A stretch of DNA of 64,000 nt from NCBI RefSeq assembly GCF_013350005.1, contig NZ_JABVWW010000001.1:310001-374000 (forward strand), given 5' to 3'. The first letter of the stretch is position 1, and every line of letters starts with the position of its first letter. The notes under the pieces were generated by a model, which was given only the letters and a program-made list of their open reading frames with translations, searched no databases and was not told the origin of the DNA. The position numbers and the translations under genes are program-made. The DNA is from Methylocystis silviterrae (GTDB lineage Bacteria > Pseudomonadota > Alphaproteobacteria > Rhizobiales > Beijerinckiaceae). Below are positions 36,220 to 44,968 of this stretch, in pieces.

Positions 36220-37155
36220 GTGATCGATGACTATGGCGAGATCAACACAGCCAAGGCGAATTTCGACGAAATCTATGTAATGGATGACCCAAGGTCGTAC
36301 TATTCTGTCCTGGGTGGTTTGGATTACATGATTCCCGACGTCGCTGAGCCCGTCATCCGGCAGGTGCTTGCGGCAAAGGCTTCCGGCGGAAATAAGCCAG
36401 TCGTCCTCGACGTCGGTTGTTCGTACGGCATCAATGCCGCAGTGCACCGTTTTCCGCTCAGTTTCGATACGCTGAGGCGTCGATATGCACGGCGCGAACT
36501 GGTGGAACTATCCTCCGATGATTTGTTGCGGCTCGACGCCAATTATTTCGCGGCCTGGCCGGATCGCGGCCTGGCGAGCTTTATCGGCCTCGACGTCTCG
36601 GAGCCTGCGATTCTTTACGCAAAAAGCGTTGGTCTGATCGCGGACGGCGTCATCGCCGATCTCGAGGAGAATGAGTTGACGTCGGACGCTGCGCGCATCG
36701 TCTCCCGCGCGGACGTCATCCTCTCGACGGGCTGCATCGGTTACCTGGGCGAAGCGACTTTCCGCAGGCTGCTGGCGCAGATGAAGCGGCGGCCATGGGT
36801 GATCTCCTTCGTGCTGCGCATGTTTCCCTTCGATGGCGTTGCGCAGACGCTCGGCGACTTTGGCTACGTCACGGAGCACTTGGACGGCGCCACCTTCATC
36901 CAGCGGCGCTTCCGAAACGGCGATGAATTCGAGCACACGTTGCAGACTCTCGCGGCCCTCGGAAAAGACACGCATGGCCTGGAGGCGGAGGGCCTCTACC
37001 ACGCCGACCTCTACATTTCCCGTCCCGCCGAGGAAACGGCGCAACTGCCGCTCTGCGACTTCGTCACGATCGCGAGCGGCCGCTATCGGTCGTTCGGACC
37101 GCGCTATGTCCATGTCGAGACCGAAGAAGGCAAGCTCGTCACGCTCGAGCCTTGA
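36220..37155 (+). CDS. SAM-dependent methyltransferase-like protein
   Basis: Begins with IDDYGEINTAKANFDEIYVM and has the SAM-type motif I VVLDVGCSYGINAAV, FIGLDVSEPAILYAKSVGL and DVILSTGCIGYLGEATF. 311 residues from GTG 36220. That start is chosen because GGGAGG lies nine bases upstream; an ATG at 36193 and GTG at 36157 are in frame. The substrate is unknown. GC content is a little lower in the leader (36075-36110) than nearby. Stand-alone gene facing the convergent pstS-like gene. Confidence 0.72.
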   Translation: MIDDYGEINTAKANFDEIYVMDDPRSYYSVLGGLDYMIPDVAEPVIRQVLAAKASGGNKPVVLDVGCSYGINAAVHRFPLSFDTLRRRYARRELVELSSDDLLRLDANYFAAWPDRGLASFIGLDVSEPAILYAKSVGLIADGVIADLEENELTSDAARIVSRADVILSTGCIGYLGEATFRRLLAQMKRRPWVISFVLRMFPFDGVAQTLGDFGYVTEHLDGATFIQRRFRNGDEFEHTLQTLAALGKDTHGLEAEGLYHADLYISRPAEETAQLPLCDFVTIASGRYRSFGPRYVHVETEEGKLVTLEP

Positions 37156-37227
37156 GCGCGCAATCGCCTAGGGCGCGCTCGGCGAAGTGAGCGTGGTCAG
37201 ACGGAGACCGGTCTCACCTGTCGCGGT

Positions 37228-38199
37228 TCACCTCGACGATGCGAGTAGGCCGAGCCGCGTCAGCTCGTGCTCGCGAATGTTGCGGGTGATCGGATAATAG
37301 CCGCCTTTTTTCGCCTGGGTCTGGCCATCTCTCGAAAGCACATATGTGACGAACTCGCCGCTCAGCGCGTCGATCGGCTTTTTGGGATCCTTCAGCAGAT
37401 AGACGTAGAGGCCTCGCGCCAGCGGATATTTGCGCGAATAGGTATTGTCGAAGGAGGAGTCGTAGCAGCCCTTGCCGGCAGTCACGGGAACGGCGCGCAC
37501 TGCGTCCGTCCTATAGCCGATGCCTGAATAGCCGATCGCAGACTTGTCGGCGCCGACGGCGCTCACGACGGCTTCGGATCCGACCTGCATCTTGATGTCG
37601 TCCTTGAAATCGGCGCCGCTCAAGACATGCTGTTTGAAGAGCTTGTAAGTGCCGGAAAGGGTGTTGCGGCTGTACATGGCGATCGGCTTGGCCGCCCACT
37701 CGCCGGTCAAACCAAGTTCGCCCCAGGTGCGGATGCTTTTTCCGCCGCCGCTTTTCGGATCGGCCGCAAAAACCCGTTCCATCTGCTCCATGCTGATGCA
37801 CTGGAGCGGATTGTCCTTATGGACATAAATCGCGAGAGCGTCGATCGCGACCAGAACCGCCGTTGGCTTGTAGCCGAATTTCGCTTGGAAGGCGGCGATC
37901 TCGTCCGGCGTCATTTGACGCGACATTGGACCGAGTTGCGCTTCTCCCGAGAGGAGCGCCGGCGGCGCCGTGTTCGAGCCCTTGCCGACAAGTTCGATCG
38001 ACACATTCGGGTAGATCGACTGAAACCCTTCGGCCCAGAGCTCCATTTCGTGATGCATCGTGTCCGAGCCGATCGACCTCAATTTTCCCGACAGTCCGTT
38101 GACGACCTTGTAGGGGGAGAGCTCCAAATCGAGCGCAACAGCGCCGGCGGCCACAACCACGAAAGCCGCGACGGCGGCGGAGAGGGCTCGCAGTTTCAT
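37228..38199 (-). CDS. pstS: Periplasmic phosphate-binding protein, PstS-like
   Basis: A 323-residue secreted binding protein. Signal peptide MKLRALSAAVAAFVVVAAGA, then LRSIGSDTMHHEMELWAEGF, IELVGKGSNTAPPALLSGEA, LGPMSRQMTPDEIAAF, YSRNTLSGTYKLFKQHVLSG and VGADKSAIGYSGIGYRT. These are the phosphate-contact regions of the PstS/PBP_like_2 family. No pstC, pstA or pstB is near, so it may be an accessory binding protein or work with a transporter elsewhere. The open frame reaches 38361, but the signal peptide fixes the start at 38199. Confidence 0.82.
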   Translation of the reverse strand: MKLRALSAAVAAFVVVAAGAVALDLELSPYKVVNGLSGKLRSIGSDTMHHEMELWAEGFQSIYPNVSIELVGKGSNTAPPALLSGEAQLGPMSRQMTPDEIAAFQAKFGYKPTAVLVAIDALAIYVHKDNPLQCISMEQMERVFAADPKSGGGKSIRTWGELGLTGEWAAKPIAMYSRNTLSGTYKLFKQHVLSGADFKDDIKMQVGSEAVVSAVGADKSAIGYSGIGYRTDAVRAVPVTAGKGCYDSSFDNTYSRKYPLARGLYVYLLKDPKKPIDALSGEFVTYVLSRDGQTQAKKGGYYPITRNIREHELTRLGLLASSR

Positions 38200-38412
38200 G
38201 GCTTTGCTTTTCTCCGTTGCATCAATCATTGCGGCCGAAACCACCTCGCCGCGGCAAGCGCGCGATCGACGTGGAACGGCCGGGGGATCGTCCTCTAGGC
38301 GGATTTCAGTGAGTCGTTCTTGCTTTCGCCGCAATTTCGCTCGGCGAAATGACAGGCGCATGACGCCAATGCGACGGCGCGGCCGCGCAGCGTGCAGCTC
38401 AAGAAAAAGCGC

Positions 38413-38450
38413 AAAAAAAAACCGGAAGGCGAGGCGTCGCCTTCCGGTTT
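38413..38450 (-). terminator. Rho-independent terminator of glnA
   Basis: AAACCGGAAGGCGA at 38419-38432 pairs with TCGCCTTCCGGTTT at 38437-38450. On the minus strand the stem is followed by a run of eight T residues (A at 38413-38420 on the plus strand). It lies 45 bp beyond the glnA stop. Confidence 0.9.
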
Positions 38451-38494
38451 GACGTGATGCGGCCGCTGCGCGAAGGCGCCGCCGCGTCTGTTCG

Positions 38495-39904
38495 TCAGTA
38501 GCTGTAATACATGTCGAATTCGACCGGATGCGGCGTCATTTCGAAGCGCATCACGTCCTGCATCTTGAGGTCGATGTAGGAGTTGATGAAGTCCTCGTTG
38601 AAGACGCCGCCGGCCGTCAGATAGGCATGGTCGGCTTTGAGATTCGCGAGCGCTTCGCGCAGGCTGCCGCACACCGTCGGGATGGCCTTCAATTCTTCCG
38701 GCGGGAGATCGTAGAGATCCTTGTCGGCCGGTCCGCCCGGATCAATCTTATTGGCGATGCCGTCGAGGCCCGCCATCAGCATGGCGGCGAAGGCCAGATA
38801 GGGATTCGCCGTCGGATCGGGGAAACGAACCTCGACGCGCTTCGCCTTCGGGCTGGAGCTGAAGGGGATGCGGCACGACGCCGAGCGGTTGCGTGACGAA
38901 TAAGCGAGCAGCACTGGCGCCTCATAGCCCGGAACCAGACGCTTATACGAGTTGGTCGACGGGTTGGTGAAGGCGTTCAGCGACTTCGCATGCTTGATGA
39001 TGCCGCCGATGTACCACAGGCACTCCTGAGAGAGGCCGGCGTATTTGTCGCCTGCGAAGACCGGCTTGCCGTCCTTCCAGATCGACTGATGGACGTGCAT
39101 GCCCGAACCGTTGTCGCCAAACACCGGCTTCGGCATGAAGGTCGCCGACTTGCCGTAGGAATGCGCCACCTGATGGATCGCATACTTATAGATCTGCAGG
39201 TGGTCGGCGACCGTGACGAGCGTCTCGAACTTCAGACCGAGTTCGTGCTGGGCCGAGGCGACTTCGTGATGGTGCTTCTCGACCTTGACGCCCATGGCTG
39301 ACATGGCGGCGAGCATCTCGCTGCGCATGTCCTGTCCGGCGTCGACCGGCGGCACCGGGAAGTAGCCGCCTTTGGTGCGCACGCGGTGGCCGAGATTGCC
39401 GCCTTCATAGGCCGTGCCGCTATTGGAGGGCAGCTCGGTCGAATCGAGCGTGAAGCCCGTATCGTAGGGCTCGGTCGAAAAGCGCACGTCGTCAAAGACG
39501 AAGAATTCGGCCTCGGGACCGAAAAAAGCCGTGTCGCCGACGCCAGTCGATTTCAGATGCTCCATCGCCTTCTTGGCCACGCCGCGCGGGTCGCGGTTGT
39601 AGGGCTGGCCCGTCGAGGGCTCTACGACGTCGCAGACGACGGAGAGCGTCGACGCCGCGAAGAACGGGTCCACGGCGATGGAATTCAGATCCGGAAGGAG
39701 CGTCATGTCCGATTCATTGATCGCTTTCCAGCCGGCGATCGACGAGCCGTCGAACATGATGCCTTCGGTCAAAGCTTCTTCATCGACAATGGAAACGTCG
39801 AACGTCACATGCTGCCACTTGCCGCGCGGGTCGGTAAACCGGAAATCGACGTATTTAACGTCGTTATCCTTGATCTGCTTAAGAACGTCCTTGGCCGTTG
39901 TCAT
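38495..39904 (-). CDS. glnA: Glutamine synthetase type I GlnA
   Basis: Makes glutamine from glutamate, ammonia and ATP; a dodecamer in the cytoplasm. The 469-residue protein begins [20 protein letters not shown], has [67 protein letters not shown]-type C-terminal region (residues [19 protein letters not shown]) and [10 protein letters not shown] with the Tyr that is adenylylated by GlnE. The ATG at 39904 matches the family start; the frame extends to 40246. Downstream of glnB in the same direction, so nitrogen control by PII is expected. Confidence 0.97.
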   Translation of the reverse strand: MTTAKDVLKQIKDNDVKYVDFRFTDPRGKWQHVTFDVSIVDEEALTEGIMFDGSSIAGWKAINESDMTLLPDLNSIAVDPFFAASTLSVVCDVVEPSTGQPYNRDPRGVAKKAMEHLKSTGVGDTAFFGPEAEFFVFDDVRFSTEPYDTGFTLDSTELPSNSGTAYEGGNLGHRVRTKGGYFPVPPVDAGQDMRSEMLAAMSAMGVKVEKHHHEVASAQHELGLKFETLVTVADHLQIYKYAIHQVAHSYGKSATFMPKPVFGDNGSGMHVHQSIWKDGKPVFAGDKYAGLSQECLWYIGGIIKHAKSLNAFTNPSTNSYKRLVPGYEAPVLLAYSSRNRSASCRIPFSSSPKAKRVEVRFPDPTANPYLAFAAMLMAGLDGIANKIDPGGPADKDLYDLPPEELKAIPTVCGSLREALANLKADHAYLTAGGVFNEDFINSYIDLKMQDVMRFEMTPHPVEFDMYYSY

Positions 39905-40013
39905 GTGGTTCGATGCCTCTCTTTGCTGATCTTGCTGTTTAGTTGTTTTCGCGTTGGGCGCGGCGGAACGTCTGAAGATGTTGGCGAGAAAGCTCATGGG
40001 CGGGGGCTCAGTG

Positions 40014-40373
<360 letters not shown>

Positions 40374-40526
40374 TTAAGCCCCGGCCCGCTAGCGACTTTG
40401 GCTCTGCTGAAGAGCCGCCGAGCTTCTAACATTGCCGCCCTAGTCGCGCCATGGCCAAAGTTCCGGCGCCAACCCAAGTCTGTCGCCTATTAAACACACA
40501 GTATGCACTTATTTTAGGCCATAAGC

Positions 40527-41405
40527 CTAACTTATAGGCTCTGTTGGCTCGTCGACGATGGCAGGCAGGTCTTCCCGGGCGCCCCATTCCGACCAGGAGC
40601 CGTCATACACCGTGGCCGGCGGACGCCCCGCCGCCGCGAGCGCGAGGCTGATGAGGCAAGCCGTGAGCCCGGAGCCGCAGGTGGCGATGACCGGCGCGTC
40701 GGGATTGACGCCCGCCGAGGCAAAGGCCGCTTCGAGCCCGGGCTTGTCCTTTAGCTTTCCGCCTTCGAGGACATCGCCGAATGGAAGGTTCAGCGCGCCG
40801 GGCATGTGGCCGGAGCGCAGGCCCGGGCGCGGCTCAGGCGCCCATCCGTGGAAACGCTCCGCGCCGCGCGCGTCGACCACCTGCGGCCCGCCGAGATCAA
40901 GCGCGCGCCGCACCGCCTGCGCGTCGGCGACCAGGCTCGCGTCGAAACGGGGCGTAAAAACCGCCGGCGCTCTCTTGCGCGCCTCGCCCTGTTCGAGCGG
41001 GCGGCCTTCGCCCTGCCACGCAGGAAGGCCGCCCGCGAGGATCGAGACGCGTTCCGCGCCGAAGACGGTAAGCGTCCACCAGAGACGCGGCGCTGAAAAT
41101 ATGCCGACGCTGTCGTACACGACGGCCTGCATTCCGTCTCCATATCCGAGCCGGCGCATCTCCGCCGCGAAGACTTCGGGCTTGGGCAGCATATGCGGCA
41201 AGTCGGTGGACGGATCGGCGATCGCGTCTATATCGAAGAACTGCGCGCCGGGAACATGCCCCGCAAGGAACTCGGCGCGAGCGTCGCGGCCAGTCACCGG
41301 CATGTGCCACGACGCGTCCAGGACAACGAGATCCGGCGCGTCGAGACGCTCTGCGAGCCACGCCGTGGTGACGAAGAGCTTTTCGGGATCAATTCTATGC
41401 GACAT
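40527..41405 (-). CDS. sseA: Sulfurtransferase, 3-mercaptopyruvate sulfurtransferase/rhodanese type
   Basis: A 292-residue tandem rhodanese protein. The first domain (about 10-130) has VVLDASWHMP, FLAGHVPGAQFFDIDAIAD and LGYGDGMQAVVYDS; the second (about 160-285) has VVDARGAERFHGW, RSGHMPGALNLPF and the active-site loop ATCGSGLTACLISLAL. The CGSGxTA loop is that of mercaptopyruvate sulfurtransferases. Start ATG 41405 (MSHRIDPEKLFVTTAWLAER) is preferred to an upstream start at 41456. Divergent from the Cys-rich gene at 41499. Confidence 0.9.
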   Translation of the reverse strand: MSHRIDPEKLFVTTAWLAERLDAPDLVVLDASWHMPVTGRDARAEFLAGHVPGAQFFDIDAIADPSTDLPHMLPKPEVFAAEMRRLGYGDGMQAVVYDSVGIFSAPRLWWTLTVFGAERVSILAGGLPAWQGEGRPLEQGEARKRAPAVFTPRFDASLVADAQAVRRALDLGGPQVVDARGAERFHGWAPEPRPGLRSGHMPGALNLPFGDVLEGGKLKDKPGLEAAFASAGVNPDAPVIATCGSGLTACLISLALAAAGRPPATVYDGSWSEWGAREDLPAIVDEPTEPIS

Positions 41406-41498
41406 CGTCCGCTCGCTGCGCCCGACGCTGCTTGCATCCGGCGGTCCGGCGTTCACAATACGCCGATTCGATTCTCACGCCATTGGCGCTTGACCGAC

Positions 41499-41915
41499 AT
41501 GCTCGACATTCCAGGCAAGGCCTGCGGCTCCTGCTTCTTCTGCTGCAAGGTTCTTGAAATTGACGAATTCAAGAAGCCGGCGGGCAAGCTCTGCGAGCAT
41601 TGCGTGCTGACGGGCGGCTGCGGCGTTTATGACACGCGTCCGGACGTGTGTCGCGACTACTACTGCCGATGGAAAGACGAGCGCAGCTTTTCCTCGCAAC
41701 TGCGACCCGACAAGGTCGGCACGCTGCTGATGGATGACCCGGACAGCGACGAATACCACGCGGTCTGCGACCCGGAAAAGCCGTTTTCCTGGCGCAATCC
41801 TCTCGTATTCAAGCATCTTGTCGCCGAGGCGAAGGCGGGACGGCTCGTCGTCGCAAAGGCGGGGTTGCGGGCATGGCGCATTTTCGACGACGGACGGTGG
41901 CAAGAATGGGCCTGA
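41499..41915 (+). CDS. YkgJ-like Cys-rich (putative Zn- or Fe-binding) protein
   Basis: A 138-residue protein with a dense Cys cluster in the first 55 residues: KACGSCFFCCKVL, LCEHCVLTGGCGVYDTRP and CRDYYCRW. This is the CxxCC...Cx(n)C pattern of the YkgJ family (UPF0153), thought to bind a metal or Fe-S cluster; the role is unknown. The rest of the protein has FKHLVAEAKAGRLVVAKAGL. ATG 41499 is the first start giving the family N-terminus. Confidence 0.8.
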   Translation: MLDIPGKACGSCFFCCKVLEIDEFKKPAGKLCEHCVLTGGCGVYDTRPDVCRDYYCRWKDERSFSSQLRPDKVGTLLMDDPDSDEYHAVCDPEKPFSWRNPLVFKHLVAEAKAGRLVVAKAGLRAWRIFDDGRWQEWA

Positions 41916-41991
41916 GCCTCAGAGCCGCGCGCGCCAAGAATTCGACCGAGAATTCCGAGGAATTGTCTGCGCCGAGCGACGCTTCGAGGCC

Positions 41992-42828
41992 ATGAGAGCG
42001 GCCGCCCGGCTTTCTTGCCTTGCGGCGCGCGGCGGCTGCGCCGCCGCAGCGATGTCGGTAGCGCTCTGCGCGCCCGCCGCCGCGGAGATGCTCAGGGCGC
42101 ATTACGCCTTGAGTCTCATGGGGCTCTCCATCGGCAGCGCATCCGCTTCCGGCATCGTCGACGCGCAGAATTACCGCGTTGATATCTCGATGCGGACGAC
42201 AGGGCTCGCCAATCTCATCAACAACGCCAAGGGCGCCGCCAGCGCGAGCGGCGGCCTGACCGCCGGCGGTCCGTCGCCGGCAAATTACGCCAACACCACA
42301 TCAAACAGCGAGGAGACGCGTACGGTGCGCATGTCGCTCGCCGGCAACGCGGTGCGCGCGGTGGAGGTGAGGCCCGCGCCTTGGGACGCCGAAGCGCGCG
42401 TCCCCGTGACGGAAAGGGCCAAGCGCCACATCGTGGATCCGGTCAGCGCGCTGATCATGCGCGTGCCGCCTGGAGAGGAGCTCACGGGTCCTTCGGCGTG
42501 CAACCGAACCATTTCCGTTTTTGACGGCGTGACGCGTTTCGACGTGGAGCTCGCCTATGCCGGCGATCACACGGCGCAAACGCGAGGTTACGCCGGCCCC
42601 GTCACCGTATGTTCGGCGCGTTACACCCCGATCGCCGGGCATCGCCCCGACAGCTCCGCGACACGCTATATGGCGAACAATCACGACATCAGCGTTTGGC
42701 TCGCGCCGCTTCCCGAAGCGCGCGTCGTGGTGCCGATTCACATTGCGATCGGCACCGCCGCCGGCAAGCTCGTCATCGACGCGTCGGAGTTCCAGATCGA
42801 GCAGCGCCGCGCCGATTTCAGGCGCTGA
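41992..42828 (+). CDS. DUF3108 family exported protein
   Basis: A 278-residue protein with an N-terminal signal sequence (about 5-27, ending CAPAAAEM) and a predicted beta-rich domain: LRAHYALSLMGLSIGSASAS, YRVDISMRTTGLANLI, DPVSALIMRVPPGEELT, SVFDGVTRFDVELAYAG and VPIHIAIGTAAGKLVIDASE. This matches the DUF3108 family of exported proteins of unknown function found in many proteobacteria. Start ATG 41992 gives the signal peptide; the frame extends upstream into the previous gene without sense. Confidence 0.75.
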   Translation: MRAAARLSCLAARGGCAAAAMSVALCAPAAAEMLRAHYALSLMGLSIGSASASGIVDAQNYRVDISMRTTGLANLINNAKGAASASGGLTAGGPSPANYANTTSNSEETRTVRMSLAGNAVRAVEVRPAPWDAEARVPVTERAKRHIVDPVSALIMRVPPGEELTGPSACNRTISVFDGVTRFDVELAYAGDHTAQTRGYAGPVTVCSARYTPIAGHRPDSSATRYMANNHDISVWLAPLPEARVVVPIHIAIGTAAGKLVIDASEFQIEQRRADFRR

Positions 42829-42844
42829 CCGGCTTCGGCCGATT

Positions 42845-43237
42845 TCACTCGACGCGAACTTCCTTGGTCTTTTTCCGGTTCATGCGGTCGGACTCATATT
42901 CGAGATATCTGACTTCCAGAGGGTCGGAGCCCTTATTCGGGCGCAGACAGAATGACGGGCGCGGCGAAAAGCCTCCGTCCTGCGCCTCGAAGCAATCCGA
43001 GAAGCGCACCTCGCACTGAAACATCGTTTCGCTTTTTGGCGCCGCCCGCGCCACGACGGCGCGCGCCTTCTCGATCGCCTGCCTACAGACGTCGGGGTTG
43101 AAGCCCCAGGCCTCGCAGTCGCTTTGCGTCGCCATATATTTGCCGTCGGCTGAACAGACGGGCGAGCGTCGGAACGCGTAGTAGGCTGAAAATCCAGCGG
43201 CCGCGACAGCGACAGCGATGATGAAAAACTTGAACAT
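42845..43237 (-). CDS. DUF1190-like small membrane/exported protein
   Basis: A 130-residue protein with an N-terminal membrane segment or uncleaved signal (MFKFFIIAVAVAAAGFSAYY) followed by six Cys residues arranged as in the DUF1190/YgiB family: SPVCSADGKYMATQSDCEAW, NPDVCRQAIEKA, MFQCEVRFSDCFEA and RPSFCL. Function unknown. Convergent with the DUF3108 gene, 16 bp apart. Confidence 0.6.
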   Translation of the reverse strand: MFKFFIIAVAVAAAGFSAYYAFRRSPVCSADGKYMATQSDCEAWGFNPDVCRQAIEKARAVVARAAPKSETMFQCEVRFSDCFEAQDGGFSPRPSFCLRPNKGSDPLEVRYLEYESDRMNRKKTKEVRVE

Positions 43238-43662
43238 CGGACTTCACGCTCGCGAGATGGACTGTTGCCGCGCTCCGATAGATAGTCGTCGGCGCGCAGC
43301 GGCGGCAAGCGCAAACTGAGCCCTTGTACGAGCTTTGATGCGGCGATGCAGCGCAGCGGCGGCCCTGTCGGTCGCTTGACAGCGCTTTGCGTCTGCAATA
43401 CTCCGAAACCACCGCATTTCGGAACCGCGGCCGAGAGCTGCGAGCATTATAGCTCTCCGGACGCGGCTAGGGCCGAATAAGCGATGCAGACGCGTTCCCG
43501 CCTAGGTGAGGTCGACGTTGAACCAAAACCGAGGCGGGCCGACGTCAGCCATGCTTTCCACTTGACCAATTCGACGAAGAAAGCAACGCCGCGGTCGCGG
43601 ATTGCAGCCTGAATCTCGGCTTGTGGCGAAACCGGCAGTGTGTGTGACAAAAGGAGGAAACT
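43238..43662 (+). other. Gene-free stretch upstream of the 37-residue peptide gene
   Basis: About 425 bp without a supported gene. It contains a promoter-like CTTGAC at 43375-43380 and, 17 bp on, ATACTC at 43398-43403. No tRNA fold follows it. The last 20 bp carry AAAGGAGGAAACT before the ATG at 43663. Confidence 0.45.
43375..43403 (+). promoter_or_regulatory. Candidate sigma70-type promoter
   Basis: CTTGACA at 43375-43381, a 17-bp spacer and ATACTC at 43398-43403 fit the alphaproteobacterial housekeeping promoter (CTTGAC -35). It would transcribe a 250-nt leader before the small peptide gene, or an unrecognised RNA. Confidence 0.4.
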
Positions 43663-43776
43663 ATGGGCGCTATTCTTGAACTGACGAGCTATGCAGCGAC
43701 CCCGGTCGGCATGATCGCGATCATCGTCATCGGCGCGGCCGCGTATTTCGCCGCCCGCTGGGTGTTCAGCGACTAA
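43663..43776 (+). CDS. Small membrane peptide, 37 residues
   Basis: The ATG at 43663 is preceded by AAAGGAGG, an almost perfect ribosome-binding site with five bases between. The peptide begins MGAILELTSYAATPVG, has one membrane helix (MIAIIVIGAAAYFAARW) and ends in VFSD. It is followed 24 bp later by a strong terminator. Strong translation signals plus terminator argue for a real, well-expressed gene. I do not recognise the family; small inner-membrane peptides of this size often modulate larger complexes, but no partner is visible. Confidence 0.7.
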   Translation: MGAILELTSYAATPVGMIAIIVIGAAAYFAARWVFSD

Positions 43777-43800
43777 AACAAGCTTCAGCATTCAAAACGC

Positions 43801-43836
43801 GGCGCGCTGGCCTTAGGCCAGCGCGCCGTTTTTGTT
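43801..43836 (+). terminator. Rho-independent terminator after the small peptide gene
   Basis: GGCGCGCTGGCC at 43801-43812 pairs with GGCCAGCGCGCC at 43816-43827 (loop of about 3 nt), followed by GTTTTTGTTTG. This is one of the strongest intrinsic terminators in the window. Confidence 0.9.
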
Positions 43837-44028
43837 TGTCTGCTCGCCCGCGTTCGGCGCGCGCAAAGAGGCTTGCATCCGTGGGAGCCTGCGGTATTGT
43901 GACGTACGCCCCACCTCTAACGGGCAGGGCGCGCCGGACCCGCCGGGCTCCAGGATTGGGGTGCGTCCTAGGCCAGTGCGGGGCGATCTCGACCAATACG
44001 CTGCGCTTCGCGCGGCGGCGGAGGCTGA

Positions 44029-44814
44029 ATGGCTCCTACCTCTTCGATCAGGGCCGCGAATGACCACAGGGACGGCGCGCGCGCCGCTCGGCCCAATGGC
44101 GCCGACGGCGTCCGCGCGACGGCGGAGGCGGATCGCATCGACGTCGCCATTGCCGATAAGAGCCCGCTGATCCTCGCGGGGCTGGACAAGCTGCTGTCGG
44201 ACGACCGCCGGTTCACCCTTGTAGCGAAGCTGACGGACGGCGAAGAATTTCTCGAAGCGGCGCGTCAGCAGAAATTCACTATCGCCGTCATCGGCTGGCA
44301 ATTGCCGACGCTGCACGCCCGCGACGTCTTGCGCGCGCTGTCGCGGCAAGTCGCGGCGCCGAAGATCGTCGTCTACAGCGGCACCAATGATCCAGCCGCG
44401 CCGGCCGAAACTCTGCAGCTTGGCGGCGCAGGCTTCGTCTCCAAGCGCGCGCCGCCGGAGCGGCTTCTGGATGTGTTGGCCGCGGTGGCGGCGGGCGACA
44501 TGGTGTTTCCCTTCGTCGACATCCGCAAGATGCGGAGCGACCCGCTGGAAAATCTAACCCTACGGGAGCGGAGCCTGTTATCGGCGCTCGGCTCCGGCCA
44601 CACCAACAGTCAGCTCGCCAAGGATTTCGGCGTCTCGATCAACACGATCAAATTCCATCTGCGCAATCTTTTCGAAAAGCTCGATGTGCGCAATCGGGCG
44701 CAGGCGATCGCGCTCTTCCTGGAGATGAAGCACGGCGCATATCCAGGCGGGGCCGGCGGGCGCAGCATGGAGCCGGCGGGCGCGTCGCGCGGAAGACGGC
44801 ACCGTTCGGACTAG
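44029..44814 (+). CDS. LuxR/NarL-type response regulator with atypical receiver
   Basis: A 261-residue regulator. Residues about 37-155 form a receiver-like domain (IDVAIADKSPLILAGLDKLL), but the place of the phospho-acceptor Asp reads VIGWQLPTL, with Gly89 instead of Asp, and the usual DD acidic pair is DK (43-44). The conserved Lys is kept (GFVSKRAPP, Lys139). Residues about 176-232 form a LuxR-type HTH (LTLRERSLLSALGSGHTNSQ, LAKDFGVSINTIKFHLRNLF). It probably binds DNA without classic phosphorylation. GGAGG precedes the ATG by five bases. No histidine kinase is adjacent. Targets unknown. Confidence 0.85.
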   Translation: MAPTSSIRAANDHRDGARAARPNGADGVRATAEADRIDVAIADKSPLILAGLDKLLSDDRRFTLVAKLTDGEEFLEAARQQKFTIAVIGWQLPTLHARDVLRALSRQVAAPKIVVYSGTNDPAAPAETLQLGGAGFVSKRAPPERLLDVLAAVAAGDMVFPFVDIRKMRSDPLENLTLRERSLLSALGSGHTNSQLAKDFGVSINTIKFHLRNLFEKLDVRNRAQAIALFLEMKHGAYPGGAGGRSMEPAGASRGRRHRSD

Positions 44815-44820
44815 ATCACG

Positions 44821-44928
44821 CTGCATTTGGTCGGAATCGCCAAAATGCAGATAAATTGATCGATTCCAAAAGTTCAGAGCGCGCTCAACGCGAAAAACCG
44901 GTTTCCACTTTTTCGCGAGCCGCGCTCT
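44821..44928 (+). repeat. Dispersed Hyphomicrobiales hairpin repeat
   Basis: Two nested palindromes. CTGCATTTGG at 44821 pairs with CCAAAATGCAG ending 44850; AGAGCGCG at 44876-44883 pairs with CGCGCTCT at 44921-44928, with inner CGCGAAAAA / TTTTTCGCG arms around CCGGTTTCCA. The core CGCGAAAAACCGGTTTCCAC is a sequence I recognise from dispersed intergenic repeats in Rhizobiales genomes. It lies between the convergent regulator gene and the YdcF-like gene and could terminate both transcripts. Confidence 0.75.
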
Positions 44929-44968
44929 AGGCGCGCATGGGCGGCGCCCTCTATGGGCAATGGCCGGA

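Noticed and set aside
43400-43480. tRNA gene after the promoter-like site
   Set aside because: No TPsiC-type GTTCRA block or cloverleaf could be drawn.
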